A stretch of 64,000 nt of DNA from Aquila chrysaetos chrysaetos (taxonomy: Eukaryota > Chordata > Aves > Accipitriformes > Accipitridae): the NCBI RefSeq assembly GCF_900496995.4, contig NC_044010.1:1798001-1862000 (forward strand), given 5' to 3'. Both the position numbers and the translations under genes were made by a program. This document shows, in pieces, positions 40,226 through 53,904 of the stretch. The notes beneath the pieces were generated by a model. That model was not told the origin of the DNA. It did not search any database and saw only the letters and a program-made list of their open reading frames with translations. Positions within the stretch are counted from its first letter, which is position 1. Each line of letters starts with the position of its first letter.

Positions 40226-40305
40226 CTGATTTTCAGAGGTGCTGAATTCCAGTTGAAGCCAAAGGCAGCTGCTTCTGGTTTTGTGCTGCCCCTCTGAAAA
40301 TTAAG
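40226..40305. repeat. MITE-like hairpin relic
   Basis: The left arm CTGATTTTCAGAGG (40,226-40,239) is complementary to the right arm CCTCTGAAAATTAAG (40,291-40,305), with an 11-base perfect stem ATTTTCAGAGG. The inner part (GTGCTGAA... against ...TGTGCTGCC) is less regular. Palindromic repeats ending in CTGATTTTCAGAGGTGCTGA are common in sauropsid genomes and behave as short non-autonomous DNA elements. The family name is unknown to me. Confidence 0.5.
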
Positions 40306-43300
40306 TCTACAGTATTAACAGTACATGTTAATAACAGGCATGTTACGTGCAGGTGAGAGACGTGGAAATAAAGTAGGGACACACAGGGTACACACAGAAG
40401 GAAAACTAGACAAAAGGGGAAGCAGTCAAGCCTTTAAAGAAAAGCAGCTACAACAACCATTTGCCATTCAGATTTCATAATTCCCGATTCATAATCCAAC
40501 TGAACTATGTTGCAAAACCTCAACCCAAAAGCTTTGGGTTTTCTAATTTAAAAACATATGCTCAAGAGCCAGTGACAAAAACTACATTTCTGCCCAGGAC
40601 TAGGTGAGTGTACCCTTGCTTATTTTAGGCAACAAAGCTTAATCAGTTATTTTCCCCCCTATCCTTACGTATGTCAAAACGCACTATTGTTCAACAAAAT
40701 GACCAGGTTGAGATGTTACCTTTTCATTCTTCATATTTGTATTTCAATCTTCAACCCAGATTCATCTCTTGAGGATTCATTTTTTTCCTTTACTCAGAAA
40801 AGTATCTTTTAACTCCTACTGATTTCTTTCTGATTGTGCTGAACCAGCACAGTGTAAAGTCGGGGGGACCCATGTACAAAAACAAAGGCTGTGTGTCACT
40901 GTGGCCTCTGTACCAGGACTGGAAGAGCGGCAGAACTAATGAGTTGGAAATCCCCAGGACACAGAGGAGTTTCCATGGCGCTGCTCACCTGGGCCATCCT
41001 GCTTGCTTGAAGGATCTGGCATAAGGGCATGGACAATGTGCTGGAGAAGGCACAAGGTATAGCTGGAGTGCATTACACCTGGGAAAGCACTGACTCCCCA
41101 CCACTCTGCTGAGGGCCCTAGGGGACATTTTGGGGTTCTCTTTAGCTTGAGCCTTTCTGTTAAGCTCCTAGATATGTATCTGTTATGTGATCAATACCTG
41201 GATTTCCATCACCTGATGTGTCCTATCACATGGCATCATGTCACTTACATGTATCTTTGGGAATGAGGACTGCAGGGATTACCTGGTGGCACTGCACATG
41301 AGAACAACCCACAAAGCCTATCATCTGCTTTCTGTACATGCGCCTTCAGAAGAGGATGGCAAGAAATGGTCCGCATGCTGGACTAACCATGTGTCAGGAA
41401 ATATTTATCTTGCAAGCCACAGTTTGGCCATTCTTACATGTTAAAGAGGGGAAGCTAATGGTTCTCCAGAATCCATCAGGTGAAGTGCAAAGCTAGCAAA
41501 AAGAAATATGTTACTGCACTGAGCTCTGCTTGTCCAGAGTAGGACCTAAATATATAACAAGTATGTGCAAGCCAGAAAGAAACCAGCTATTGTGTGGTTC
41601 CATTTCAATTTGTTGATCTAAACTCAACTATTGTGCTTAACTAATGTGTGTTAATATAAACTAGTGTGCTGTGGCATCATTGAAGGACAAACTTGACCCC
41701 ATCAGGGATATTTTTAATTAGCTTCCAGTTTATAACTATACTTTAGTTTCATTCTGTGCATACACAGCATCCAGTATCTGTGGATATCCAGCATCAGTTA
41801 AGGTATCTAAACTTATAAACCTACAAAATTATGAGTATTTATGTGGAGAATCTCCATATATGTGGAGAATCAGTTAGGTGCATCACATGGTATACATGTC
41901 ATAATACCTGACTGCAGAAAATCACAAGGTGTTTTGGGAAGGAAACAAAACCAAAAGGAGATCTGTCAAAGAACCCAGAGGTCTGCTATTTTAAAAAAGT
42001 ACTTTAATATGCCTCTAATCTCATTACCAAACTTCTTTTTTCCTAGGCCTAAGCCATGGATCAATGACAGTAAGATCGTAAACCTGCACTACATAGGTAG
42101 GTTGTCTGTATGGTCAGCTTCCTTAATTGGTGAGGATTCACTGGTAGAAGGCAAACCACAAAGTCTGTTTCTCCTTCTGCAGCGATGGAGATAACTAAGC
42201 TAAGTGGAGTTTACTGGCGTTTGCAAGGAAAAGTTAAGATCTTGCTACAGGTAATGATGCATGAAAGCTTTTATTACATCCATTGTGCCTGGCTGTCACT
42301 TATTTTGTACTGAATGCATAAACAGCAAAAGAAGCTGTTTCTAGAATACAGCTGCCAGAAACAGATGCAATCACAAGCCCTGAAGAAAAGGGGCTTAGAG
42401 GTGCTGAGCAAAGCTAGGATCAAATGTTAACATGGTGGCTGAACAGACCATAGTAGCACTTTGACCAAGAGACAGGGTGGAAGAAAGAAAACACAATGGA
42501 GCGTCCTTCAAAGGGATTAAATAGGATCTGAATTAGAGCCCAAACATCACTGATTTACAGTAATTTGCACAGGATCAAAAAAATTTCATCTCCAAATCCA
42601 GGACATGTTTGTATCTGTGCCTGCTCTTATCAAGGAGGTAACTTTCACTCTTTAATGTCAGCATCTTCCCTGTGCACAGATGTCATGTCCAAGATGGCCT
42701 CACACAGGAATTTGGGCCAGGTACAGCCTACTTCAGTAGCAGGGAACCAATCTATTCCAATCTAATGCGAGCACCCCTTGTACTGTGCATCCTTTCTTTC
42801 TGCATGTACAGGACACTCCTGAGAGGTTCCATCAACCCACAAAGTACCAGCCACCACGCCCCTCTTGAAACAGAAGAACTGAAGGAACCTAAAGATTAGA
42901 AAACTGCCACAAATTTAAGATTTCAATCCCCTGCTTCTTTCCATGAGAAAAACCTTTCATCTTACTTTCCTGCCTGCCCCAATGGGCACGCAGACACGCT
43001 ATCTTCTTTAGAAATTTCACATACATGGATTACAGCACAGCACACATAAATTGCTTTTCTTTCATAGACTCTTTAGAAGCAGTCCCCTGATTTCCAGAAA
43101 TCTGTGGATCACAAGTTGAAAGCCACTGGCATAAGGACACTGCACCTCATGGGGAAAGATGAGAAAAGCAGTGGATTAAAGATAGAGAAAAGAAAGTTAA
43201 CAGTGGGCCAGTCATGTAACAGACTGGTAATCATCAAGTTGGCTTTTAAATCAAGGTTTGCTTTGTTTCTACGTATGTGCTCTTATTCAAACAGAAATTA

Positions 43301-45318
43301 GCTTGGGAGATCCCAGTTGTGTAAGTCAGCCCTCAGGTAAGACTCAGTGGTCCAGTTACTCCCTCTTCAGGCATGGAAGCCCATTAGAGTGATGATACCT
43401 GTGCCCAGTATTTGTATGCTTGTAACATTTTGCCCCGTTACACCTAACGCTCAGCAAGGCTAGATAATAAAATGCTTAGGGGCCTTTGGTTTGGCCTTCT
43501 TATACTTAGAACTGTAAGTTGATGGGCACCTATAAGCACGCTGAAGGTGCTCTATATGCGCCATCGCAAAGAGAGCTCCACTCTTGCAGCCCTTTGACAT
43601 GAGACATTCTCAGCAGCTAACACACATAGCCAGGAAAGCGGTTTTCCTTTTCCTTGCAGTACCGTCCCACCATTGGCATCCACAGTACACATATTGAACC
43701 CCTCTCCCTCTTTACTCCTATTTACTGGGAAGGTTATGCTTAAAGGAGCTTTACTGGGGGAATGAAAGTATGTGGCTCTCCACAAAGAGATTACAAAGAT
43801 AGTAAACATCCAGCAGTGTAGAGGGAAATCTCAACAGTCTTTAGACAGCTGTACAGCTGTCATTAATGAAAAGGAGAGGAAATCTTTTCAAAGTGAAAAT
43901 ATGCCTAGATCTGCCCCTGTACATTAGCGAGGCAGGAGATCTAAGCATTGGTTTTTAATGAGGTAGAGCCTGAAAAGAATTCCATATATGTTAGGTGATG
44001 TAAGAAGCATTCTGTCACAGAACAGAAAGTGTTGCAACCATGCCTCACTGCATGAATTGAATTACTAGAAAAACAGCCAGAATCCAAATGTGGAAGATAC
44101 CTCATCATTTAAGACTGTTAAACCAAAACATGCACTGTTGCACGTAATCTTGCACTGGCAATCAAGAAGTGGACTAAATTATCTGATGCTTGGGTTCTCA
44201 TTCATACGCATTTGTATTTGCAGAGACAGCATACTCATAGAGACTGAATCTGAAAGGGCACCCTCATATTGCAACTTCTTAGCATCCCTAATGTCAATGT
44301 CACTAAGCGAGAGATCAGTGTGATTCACTTATCCATGCTGCAAGTATGATGTTTCTGAAGTGAGTAAAGAACCTACGATCTGATCTAACCGACACTGCTT
44401 TGCTGCAGGCATTCCAGATATCCTGTACTCCAGCCTGCTGCACCCTTTCAAAACTGCCACCTTTGGTTTACTGGACTCAAAGTGAGATAATTCATCTTAA
44501 AAAAACAATGGAGAGTGTAGGGACAAGAGAAACAATTCACGCTATTTAAACATGGACATTTTGTTTCTCCATTCTGACAAAGGATGAAGGATCCGGTATC
44601 TTGCATTGCCAGTGAGGGGTCACTAGAAAAGCCTGCCCTGTGTGGCTAAGAGCATAGGTGACTGTACTGCTTGCAACAGATATAAGTCTCCAGCGTGGAC
44701 TTAAATCCAAAGGGATCCTCTGGAGGAACCATACTAGGAATCAGAGGTATTGAAGCCATGACCCCTGGCTCAAACGCAGCCTGCTCAGAGTGTCGTAGCA
44801 TCCCTGCGAATAGCTGACAGTAGATCTGCCTCACCATCACTTACTGAAAGGACTCGAATCTCTCCTAAAGCACAGTATTAGAGTAGGGCAATCAAAGACC
44901 TAATTAGCAGTGGCTGCATCAGGGAATGGAAGGTGGAAATGGGGCTGACCACAGCGCAGGGACACATTTCTCTTTCACACAGACCCCGTACACTGACCCC
45001 CAGTAGCCACCAGAGTTCACCTTCAGCATCCGACCCAGATGTCCAGTCTTAACCCAGGTCTCAGAGGGAAGGCTGGACACGAAGCTCTGTGTTGTTGCTC
45101 CATCTCTGATAGATGTGCCGCAGGACGTAGCTGAAAGCCTGACGGTTGTGTTCCCCAGGGGCACGCAGGCTTCCAGCATCAGTGAGGTGAAAGGCAGCTG
45201 CCATTCGCCCCAGCACCAGCTGGAGAAGCCACAGCAATGTGTAAAGAGTGTCAGCAGTGAAAGCCTCGGGGGTGAAGAGGGAAAGAAACGACGTCACTGT
45301 AATGGAACCCTTCCCTGC

Positions 45319-45343
45319 CTGTCTGTCTGTCTGTCTGTCTGTC
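45319..45343. repeat. (CTGT)6 microsatellite
   Basis: Six perfect tetranucleotide units on the + strand, ending in CAGC. Confidence 0.9.
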
Positions 45344-46078
45344 AGCAAGGACTTCTGAGTCAATAAATACCAGTCAGAATGCACAATTCCTGCTGACCTG
45401 CAGTCCCCCCTTCATCTCTGGAGAAAATAAACATGGGCTGTGGGTGCTGAGCCGCTCTGCCTTCTTCAGAGCCTCCATTGTATTTGTGTTAGCAGCGTTT
45501 CAGCCAGCAACACTGGGCAACGTTCACTCGGTACTCCCAGGAACTTGGAGAAACTCCCTGGTTATTATGAGATTACCCCTTCACTGCAAAATAAACGGTT
45601 CTTTACAGATACCCTCTCAGGGTGTTCCCTCACAGATGTCCAGGAGTCAGGAGGGGTCAGGACAGGAGGGATTTGACGTTGTGTATAAACCCTCTCGGTG
45701 CAAGCTGCAGCCCCTGGAACAATGCCATTCACTGTCCAAAGCATCCCCGGGAACAGGAGCTGTCTCTGGAAAGCCTAAAGGCGGCTCTCTGTCCCACCCC
45801 TCAGCCCGCAGCAGCACCTTACGCGTCTGCAGGCAGCTCGATATCGGATGCGGAAGGCAGCTCCTGATCACTTCTGTCTGAACAGAAACACCAGTTGCCA
45901 TATCCCAGTTTGCACCGTTCCTAGGGGAAAGTGTTTTGGTCTGGGATTCTCTCACTATCTTATTGCATATCTTTAATAGAGCCATTTGTCTTTGCTATCA
46001 ATGTTCACAGTACAGTTGTGGATCTACTGATTTAATAACAAAAGGCCCGGCATCCCTCATGCTTGCTCTTTGCTTGGA

Positions 46079-46090
46079 GGGGGGGGGGGG
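46079..46090. repeat. poly(G) tract
   Basis: Twelve consecutive G residues. A second, ten-base G run is at 37,289-37,298. Homopolymer length here is prone to sequencing error. Confidence 0.85.
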
Positions 46091-46377
46091 AATGAAGGGA
46101 CAGAAATGTCCCTGTTCCTCAATTTGCTAGCAGCAGTAGCAGACTGCCATTTCATATTTGGTGTGGCCATTAAAGGGGGTGAGGCATACTTTGCCCGTGG
46201 GCTTCACAGGTACTTGATGACAAGGGAGTGATTCAAACGCTGTCTGGATTGTGTTCTGCTTTCTCCAAATTGGACCCTGGCAGTGATAGATCCCTCCAGC
46301 CCTATTCTCCAGGACCATGATGCTGCTTGCTACTAGCCTCATCCCGTTCCCAATTTTCAGTTCCAGATTTTCTGTAC

Positions 46378-46465
46378 CCTGTTCTTTGAGACCGTAAGCA
46401 CATTAAGGCAGGGGTTGTTTTACACAAAGCCTGGAAAACACCTGATACACTGAGATGCTTCATTG
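46378..46465 (+). repeat. possible old SINE tail
   Basis: GAGACCGTAAGCACATTAAGGCAGGGG... and the following CAAAGCCTGGAAAACACC match the layout of sauropsid SINE/L3 tails (ACTGTAAGCTC...GGCAGGGAC...GTACAGCGCCTAGCACA), but are diverged. Confidence 0.33.
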
Positions 46466-46469
46466 GCAA

Positions 46470-49400
46470 CTTACTCAAGCCGCTTTTCCTCCTTCTTCCC
46501 CCCACTCCCTCCAAACACTCAGTTAAAAGAGAAAAAGATTTAAAGCTATTTCAATCTGGCAGGGAAGGTGCAGGATTATTTGTTTGCTTCTTTGAATTTA
46601 AAAAGAAAGATTATTACTGCCAATTTTTGACAACAGAAAACAGAGGGGATTTTCTTCAGAAAAAACAGAGTATACAAATATTCTAGCAGGTTTCAGGTCA
46701 CTTTCACCCCCCCACTAATTGGGGTCATTCCGAAAGCCAAGGCTGCTTTGCAATTTGCAGAATTTGCTTTCTGTGTTTTCACCTAGAGCACTGTTGTTTG
46801 CAAGGCAGTCCTGCAAGCCTGAGAAACCATCCGAACATCACACCACAGTCCTGAGGCCGAGCTAGTATGAAGGCGAGACATGCTTCACCAAAGGTCAGAC
46901 AGAAGAGTGGCCCAACAGGACACAAGGGTGGAGAACTGGTCTCACAGGTGACGTGCACAAGAGTGTGTGGCAAAAGGCGTTCAACAGAAACCTCTCAGAG
47001 GAAAGGGCAGAACAGTGATCACGAGTGGCGTGAGCTGGTCCGGGGGGCACAGTCTGTTCTGCTGTGCAGTCGGAGCCCCTGCTTCCCACAGCTCTGCGGC
47101 CCATACAGAACTTACTGTAAATCACACTGTAGAAGTCATAGCTTATATTTTTAAAAGCTTCTGACAATTGCAGTTATGGAAATAACTGTGAGAACCTGAG
47201 CTAGGGGTAAAACACTGCAGTGATGTAGAGCTGCCTCGGAGCTGGAAACAACAGTTCTCGCAACACCTTCTCGAAGCATTTCAGTCACAGCTTCATTAAC
47301 TCATTTATTCTGCAGCAATGGAATTTGGGACTTTCCCATAATGCGTAAATACAGTGTTTTACCAATATCTGTAGTCAGGTACCTGACATCGGTTTCTGGC
47401 CAGCTTGCAAGCCAAATGCACACAAAGCCAGGGAATAGGCTCTTTGTGGCAAGGGAGGCAGCACTGGCACATGGCAGCAGCAAGGCTGAGGACTGTGATC
47501 TGATAAGCTGCTGAAGCCAACTACAAGTTAACTCCTTCCCAGGCACATACTGGAAAAAAAGTCCTGGGCTATGCTTCTTGAAACAATACTTCACTAAACA
47601 AAGGCCCGAAGATAGATTGCCTGGAGACATTGTGAGGCCAAGAAAAGATAAAAGCTTTCTTAAAAGAATGGTTGAAAATATTCATTGCCATATTGTGGTG
47701 ATGACTATTTTCAGCAGATATGGGCCACAGCTGCACATGTTTGTGTGAAGAAAGGAAGACAAGAATGAAAGGATTTTTTTAATATCATTACTGTTTGGTC
47801 CCATCTCATTACAGAATACACAGAAGCTGGCTTTGCAAAGGATGCATTCTTTTGAATCCTTGTGGCTTGGAGCCAGAGCTAAGGTAACTAGTTGTTAATT
47901 AATTTAAGCCATTAATGAGATACAGAATCTAACTCACTTTACAGCAGTGTAGGTCCTAGCCTATATGCTATACCAGGTCTATGTACTGTATAAATAGCAT
48001 TAAGTTAAGAAACTGTTAACATGGCAAAAAGTCAAACACTCAGATGTTAAGGATCATCAGCAATAAGCCTGACCTTATTTCAGCCCTATCTATGAGCTAC
48101 CTTACCGTCTTTAATTATATAACCACATAACAATTTTCCACTGGATCTCTGTTGAAGATCCTATATATTTGAGGTCTTCTTTTATACTCATTGTTCAATA
48201 GGTGGTTCATGTCTTATTTACTGCACATCATCCAAACTCTGCTCTGAAGCCTGAATCATTAATTTTCTAGTTGTGGGGGTTTTTTTCTGTTATATTTAAT
48301 TTTTGAATTTCCAATGTGCGGAAATTCCTGTTCTCTTTCTGGAGACAAGCATCTGAGGTCCATGCCTCTCCCCCGTCATGTTTCCAGTCCTACCTGTAAG
48401 CCCCCCACCCTTTCTCAAAACATCAGGATATTGAGCCCAGCAGCTCTTTGTCCCAATGTCTTCGTTCCCAGTACTTCGGTCGCAGCTCCCTACCTTCTGC
48501 AGTCTTGTCAGAAAGGTTCCTTCTCCTCTCCCATGCTCTGTCAGACAAACACCGAAACCACAGCGGAGGCAGCAACACCGTTCACCTCCTGTGCCCTGAG
48601 ACACACGACCACACCACGTACCTCACTGCTCCGGTGGGAGAGAAGGTTGCCGTCCACACCTGGGCTTGAGAACGGCCAGATATACCTCAGAGAACATGCA
48701 TTCCTAATGTCTTTGTGCGAAGCGGGACTTTCTGAGGCTCATAACTTGAGTAAATGTGGGAAAATTTTCACGGAAATAGGCAAGTATACATTCCTGACAT
48801 CAGAGGGATCCTCCGCCCCAACTGCTGATCAAAAGACAAGTCTTTCATCCAGATTAGGTAGGGATTATTAATTCTTACTGGTATCCCTTTCAGGTTTTTT
48901 TTAGCACATACATGAGAATAAAGTCTCCCTGATTTTTTTCTGAAAATTCAATTAATTATTTTTCCTCCCTTTTTCAAAGAAAGGGGAGAAGAAGGATGTA
49001 AGGTACAGAGATTAATCCCTGACATGGGAAATTTCACCTAGTTTATTTCAAATGTAGCAAAGTTCATACACAACTGAAAACAAGGCATTATAATGATGTG
49101 GCATAAATTTTCATCATAAATTTCATCATAAATGTTTCCTTATACGTTGCCTATAATAATCAGTTTCCAGGACTATTTCTGTTAAACAGAAAACAAAACT
49201 CTGTTTTGCTCTCATATTGATTAAAAGGTGTGCTAAAATCTGCAAATATTTAGTCAAAAACTTGTTAATAATCCTTCCTATGTTGTATTGAAAATGTTCG
49301 GCGCAGTCTGAGCAACCTCTTCAACTGAATTCCCACAGCCAACCCACAGCCATCATAATGCAGAGTTTTACCTTCCTGTCCCAATATACATGACACGGAC

Positions 49401-51525
49401 AAAACCAGAGCAGTACAGCAGGGTGCCCAATACAAATTAACCAGGGGATCATTAAAGACTCCAAGCTATCAGCTTGAGGACTCGCCTTCCTCTCCTTCTC
49501 CTGCCAGCAGCCCATCCACCTTCCCAAGCCCCACGGCCGCTCTCCTTCAGCCCCTTGTCCCCACCACCATGGCACACCTTGGTCTCTGCCTGGGGTGGGC
49601 AGTTGGCCAGGGTCCATGCCAAGCAGGTCACCTGGAAAATAGGCTGGAGAAAGACAGGAAACCATCGTCTCTCGTGCTAAAGAAAGGAGTGACCAGAAGT
49701 GAACGAGCAAAATGCTTACGTCCCTGACTCCTGTGACACTATGGTCAGGGTGAGCTCCAGCTCAGTTTTTTATCAGTCTTAGCATCAGGGTTGAGGACCG
49801 ATTAGAAATTTGCATTGCCTTCTCCCCAGTAAGGCCGGAGGAGAAGGTGATTTTTCTGGCCTGGGTGAGGTGCTTTGAAAGGAGACCCCACGGCATGTTA
49901 ATAGGGGCCCGGCAGTTCTGCTGCTTCGGTGGTACCTGTTTTGTGGACAAACAAATGACTTCAGTTTCTAATGCTGTCAATCTGGAACTCTTCATCACCA
50001 CCAAATTAATAAAAACATCTTTAAAAAGTGAATAAAAAACATGTAAAAAGCGCTAAGTAGCCAGCAGTCTGGCCCTTGAAGCCCAAGATCGGATGGTAGA
50101 GAGGGAGCAGGGGGTCTCTTTCTCACCTAGGTAATGATTATACGAGCCCCATAAGGACATAGTTAAATCAAGTTTTAAGAAGACTGCACTTAAGAGGGGG
50201 AAAATATGTCAATCACACTTTGCCTTTGACAAAAGGAAATTCCTTGAAACTGAGAATGGGGAGAGAGCGGGAGGGAGAGTGTCTCGTCATGTGGGTGGCC
50301 AGGAAACTGGAGGCCAGAAAAGTACGAGAGAGAGAAAGAGTAAGAGACAGGGGGGAAAAAAAAACCCACCAGACTGAATTCTAATCCAAATGCTGTGAGG
50401 CGTTCACACCAGGCCTTGTGAGAATATTAACAAGGTTACAGGAGAGGGGCCTTTAGCCTCGGGAATTATTAGTGAATATGGAATTATATTTGCGCAAACA
50501 CAACCAGATGCAAGCAGCTAAATGCTCTGCAGATGTGAAAGGAGACGGAGTGTGTTCCAAATGGGCAGCAGCTTCGTGTGTTTTAACCCTCCATCGCGGT
50601 GCCTGGTTGCCTGAGAGGGCTGCTTTTCTCAAATGGCAATGGGACAGGAGGGACGGGGTCTTCTTTTCTATCAGAAATTCAAACTTGGGTACACTTTAGG
50701 GATTATTCTTCCCCAGAGCCACCAGCATCTCCCAGCTGACTGACTATCACGCTGAAGAATATGTCCTGACTACATTCTTTTTTCTCTCTGTGCCTTAGAT
50801 TAATTTCCTGCAAGTTTTCATTTTTCTTCCATTTTGCCATGTCTTTTTCTAAAATCTCCCTCTGTCCTCCTTCCCTGTTTTTCCTCATTGTTTGCTCTCT
50901 CTGGTTGCATTGTCTAACTCCATCCTGGCCTGAGCAGTTAGCCCGTACGCACGACATAGCAGGCTGTTTCCATTAGAATGAGAAATTGATTACAAGAGCC
51001 AGGTATTTCTTTGAAGTAATCCTTTTTTACTACAAACAAAGTCCCGCTTCTTGAAATATAGTAAGATTGAACAAGAATCCGTTGCTTTGCTCATGATCCC
51101 AGATCTGCTTGCAGTCAGGGCTCTGCTCAAAAAGCTCCTTCCTTTGGCTTGCTTTCAAGGCCATTGTGTATTCACTTCATTTCTTGTACCATGATTTTTG
51201 GGTTTGCTCCCTGCCTGTTTCCCTCTCGCTTTCCACTGTTTCATTCACTCAAATCGATCCTCTGACCCTGCATTCAATGTTTACTTTGGGCAGTAGCCTC
51301 CATTGTTTGTTATTACTAAACACAGGGTGTTCCCTCTTTTAGCCAGCGTGGAAGGCAGTGAGCACACCTAGCACCCCGAGTGGGATGTATGGATGATTCG
51401 AAACCAAAAAGCTGCCTCTCAGCTCCCAAACTCCCATTATTAGGTGCATAATACCAGTAACTCAGTGTCTCAGTTGAGAATGCGGCTTCATCGTTCTAGA
51501 TGAATCGCTACTTCCAAAGTTAATT
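46470..51525. other. non-coding sequence, no gene seen
   Basis: No supported exon. The 48,314-48,871 frame (185 codons) is rich in Ser/Thr/Pro and has no domain. The part at 50,250-50,360 is purine-rich (GGGAGAGAG, GAGAGAGAAAGAG). The part at 50,400-50,690 is repeat-free and could be regulatory, but nothing specific can be shown. Confidence 0.5.
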
Positions 51526-51529
51526 ACAG

Positions 51530-52080
51530 TCCCTACTCTGAAGAGGAGAGAACATATACTGCATCTTTAAAGATCGACTTTATGAATTTAAGTACAAAGC
51601 CACTGAAATGGCCGTAGGCATAATTATAAAGGCTTTTAGTGGCGCTGTGTGGCAGGGTCAAGACTTCTGCTGAAGAGGAAATTTTCTGAAGAATAATGAA
51701 GAATAATGGCAGCAAATGACTGTTCATCCTATAGAATTGTAAATGTAAAAGTATGGAGATCTGGAGCCTTATGTACGTGGGATTTTAACAGATGACAGTT
51801 TGACTTGGGTGAGTATGCTAATTGTGATTTAAATTACCTGAATGGTTTGAATTCCTATTAAGATCTTGCCCATTTATTTCCTTGAATTACAATGCTTGTT
51901 TTCAAAAATAATCACAGCATTCCTACAGTATGGCTTGTGCAAAATTATTGATGATGTATGCCCTTATATTTCATCATCCTTTAAAGTATTTTCTACCACT
52001 GAATGCGTGTTTTAGAGGCAATTAAAGACTCTAGAGTCAGAGCAGAATCTTCAAACTCAGGCATGCTTTACTGATTATTC
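51530..52080. promoter_or_regulatory. candidate conserved non-coding element
   Basis: Repeat-free AT-rich block dense in homeodomain/POU-like motifs (CATAATTATAAAGG, ATGCTAATTGTGATTTAAATTACC, TTGAATTACAATGC; each cited in part). No coding frame. The suggestion of an enhancer rests only on this composition. Confidence 0.25.
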
Positions 52081-52084
52081 TTTA

Positions 52085-52985
52085 GTCTGTATGAAAAACA
52101 CAGTGTACTCTCCTTAACAGTACAATATGTGTGGTTGGATTACAAAACAAATTTTTTGGTAATTTCAAAGATGTATTTGAATATATTAATTTGCTTAGAG
52201 ATTAAAAATCAGGCATTTAAAAAAATGGACCACCCATTATTAGATCTCTTTTTGTCTCCCATCTTGGTAAAAAGAACACAGACTCCAGCGACTCAACCAT
52301 TCAGGCACCCAGTACTTGTCTACATGACCAGAAAAGCTACTATACTACATAGAATATAGGTCTAAAATGCTTCAGTCCTCTATTTTTATGACAGTCATAA
52401 CTTGCTATTTTGTCTTCAAGAAATTCCATTAAAAGACCCTTGACAGCTTTTTAACCATCAATGATTAAATCAGCAATAAAACATTCTACTACTTTGAATT
52501 ATTTCCTATTTATTTACCATTAATGTTTCAATTTATCTATCACAATGGCATTTTTTTTTGCTAACTGATATTCTCCACTGTATGGACAGGCACTTTTGCA
52601 CTTTCTGATGGCATTACAATGGAAATGCAGTCATGCTATACAGTGTTGCCTCTAAGGAGGTAGGAGGCTGCCCAGTGAAAACGGAGGGTGGAAAAATATC
52701 ACATCTTCATAGACTAAACGCTTATTATTCTGTGACAAAAATTGTTTCCTATTAAAGCTGTCAAACAAGGATTTTGGTCTCTTAGTATTTAAGGGGAAGT
52801 CAAGGCATCAACGGGAGAGAGCAGCAAAAAGGACTTCAACCTCCCCTACAAAACTGGCTAAAAGCTCTGCTAGCTCCCACATAAGCGGAACTCACTGTAA
52901 CCTTGCACGAAGACTTTATTTCACTTCCTTCTTGTAATTAAGCTGGTTTTGTTTGGGTAGTTTTCCTCTTGCATGTAATCTTGTT
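52085..52985. other. non-coding sequence, nothing recognised
   Basis: AT-rich DNA with no exon, transposon or tandem repeat seen. Confidence 0.5.
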
Positions 52986-52989
52986 TTCC

Positions 52990-53900
52990 CCTCAGGCAGG
53001 GCCCAGAGGCTGCTCGGTGGACCACCGCCTCCCCTCAACGCGGCTGCCGCTCCCCCGTGCTCCGGACGGGCTGAGAGCGGTGGCAGGCCTCAGCTGGTGG
53101 CCACGTTGAGAAGGCTTTTCCCCATTGTTCCCAACGGGGTCTGTGTTTTATGATGCCTCACAGTATAGGCAGCCACCATCTCCCCCGAGGGCAACGGCAG
53201 TTTCTGTTTCATGGAGAACAATGGATGATGGTGGCCAGTCCAAAAGGGAACAATTCTGCATGGGGGAAAAAACAACAACAACAACAAAACAACTTTTAGT
53301 TACAAAAAATAACAGCAAGTATGGCCATTCATACTAAGCATCTGGGAGGAAAGCACCTATTGTGCCAGCTCCTCTTTATAGACAAGCTGAGAGGGAGGTG
53401 GGAGGCAGCGTGCTCGTTTTCTGCGCTGAAGGGGAAGCCAGGAGCACCCTCCCTGGAGGAGTGATGGAGACGAAAGCGGACACGTGGAGACAGCTGGCTC
53501 CAGGCTTGTAAGCAGTGTGGGCAAAATCGTATTTCGCTGCCCGGAGGAGAAGGGGCAGGGTCACTTCTGCCACGAGATGGAGGAAAGAAAGGTGAGGAGC
53601 GGAGGCAGAGGGCTCGGGGAAAAGTCGCGAAGAGCTGATCAGTCGCTGCCGCCATCACCAAGAGGCCAGAAGAGCTGGAGACGCGGACCGATGCTGCTCG
53701 GCGGTGCCGCTCTCCTGCCCAGCCCAGCCAGGGCTGGTACCCGTGCAGTCCCCTCGCTCCCTCAGCAGCGGCGGTCGGCCTGGCTCTCTGAGTCTGCGGC
53801 ATAAGAAAAGCAAAGTGGCAGAGCGGGGAGGTTTTGCTGCCACCCCCAACCAACCTGATGCTCTGGGCAGCTGGTGACTCTGCCTGAATTAAGTGCCCGT
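52990..53900. other. GC-rich patch with CpGs, unassigned
   Basis: Two CpG-bearing parts (about 53,000-53,110 and 53,400-53,800) stand out from AT-rich flanks and sandwich an (AAC)5 repeat at 53,271-53,286. A 217-codon minus-strand frame (53,982-53,329) is the longest in the window. It is rich in Ser, Arg, Pro and Ala, has no recognisable domain, and lies where stop codons are depleted by GC content, so I do not call it a gene. The patch could be a weak CpG-island promoter, perhaps of a non-coding transcript. Confidence 0.4.
53271..53286. repeat. (AAC)5 microsatellite
   Basis: Five AAC units followed by AAAACAACTTTT. Short simple repeat. Confidence 0.85.
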
Positions 53901-53904
53901 TTGG

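Larger units (their letters stand above)
40310..46370. other. non-coding sequence, no gene seen
   Basis: No supported exon. It contains a small tandem duplication near 41,841-41,876 (TGTGGAGAATC twice) and a CTGT microsatellite at 45,319. The minus-strand frames at 44,919-45,384 overlap in two registers and look like nothing I know. A G12 run lies at 46,079-46,090. Confidence 0.5.

Noticed and set aside
44919..45384. overlapping minus-strand frames as exons of one gene
   Set aside because: They overlap in two registers, span a CTGT microsatellite, and neither resembles a known protein.
48314..48871. 185-codon Ser/Thr/Pro-rich frame
   Set aside because: No recognisable domain or start context, and an overlapping frame on the opposite strand.
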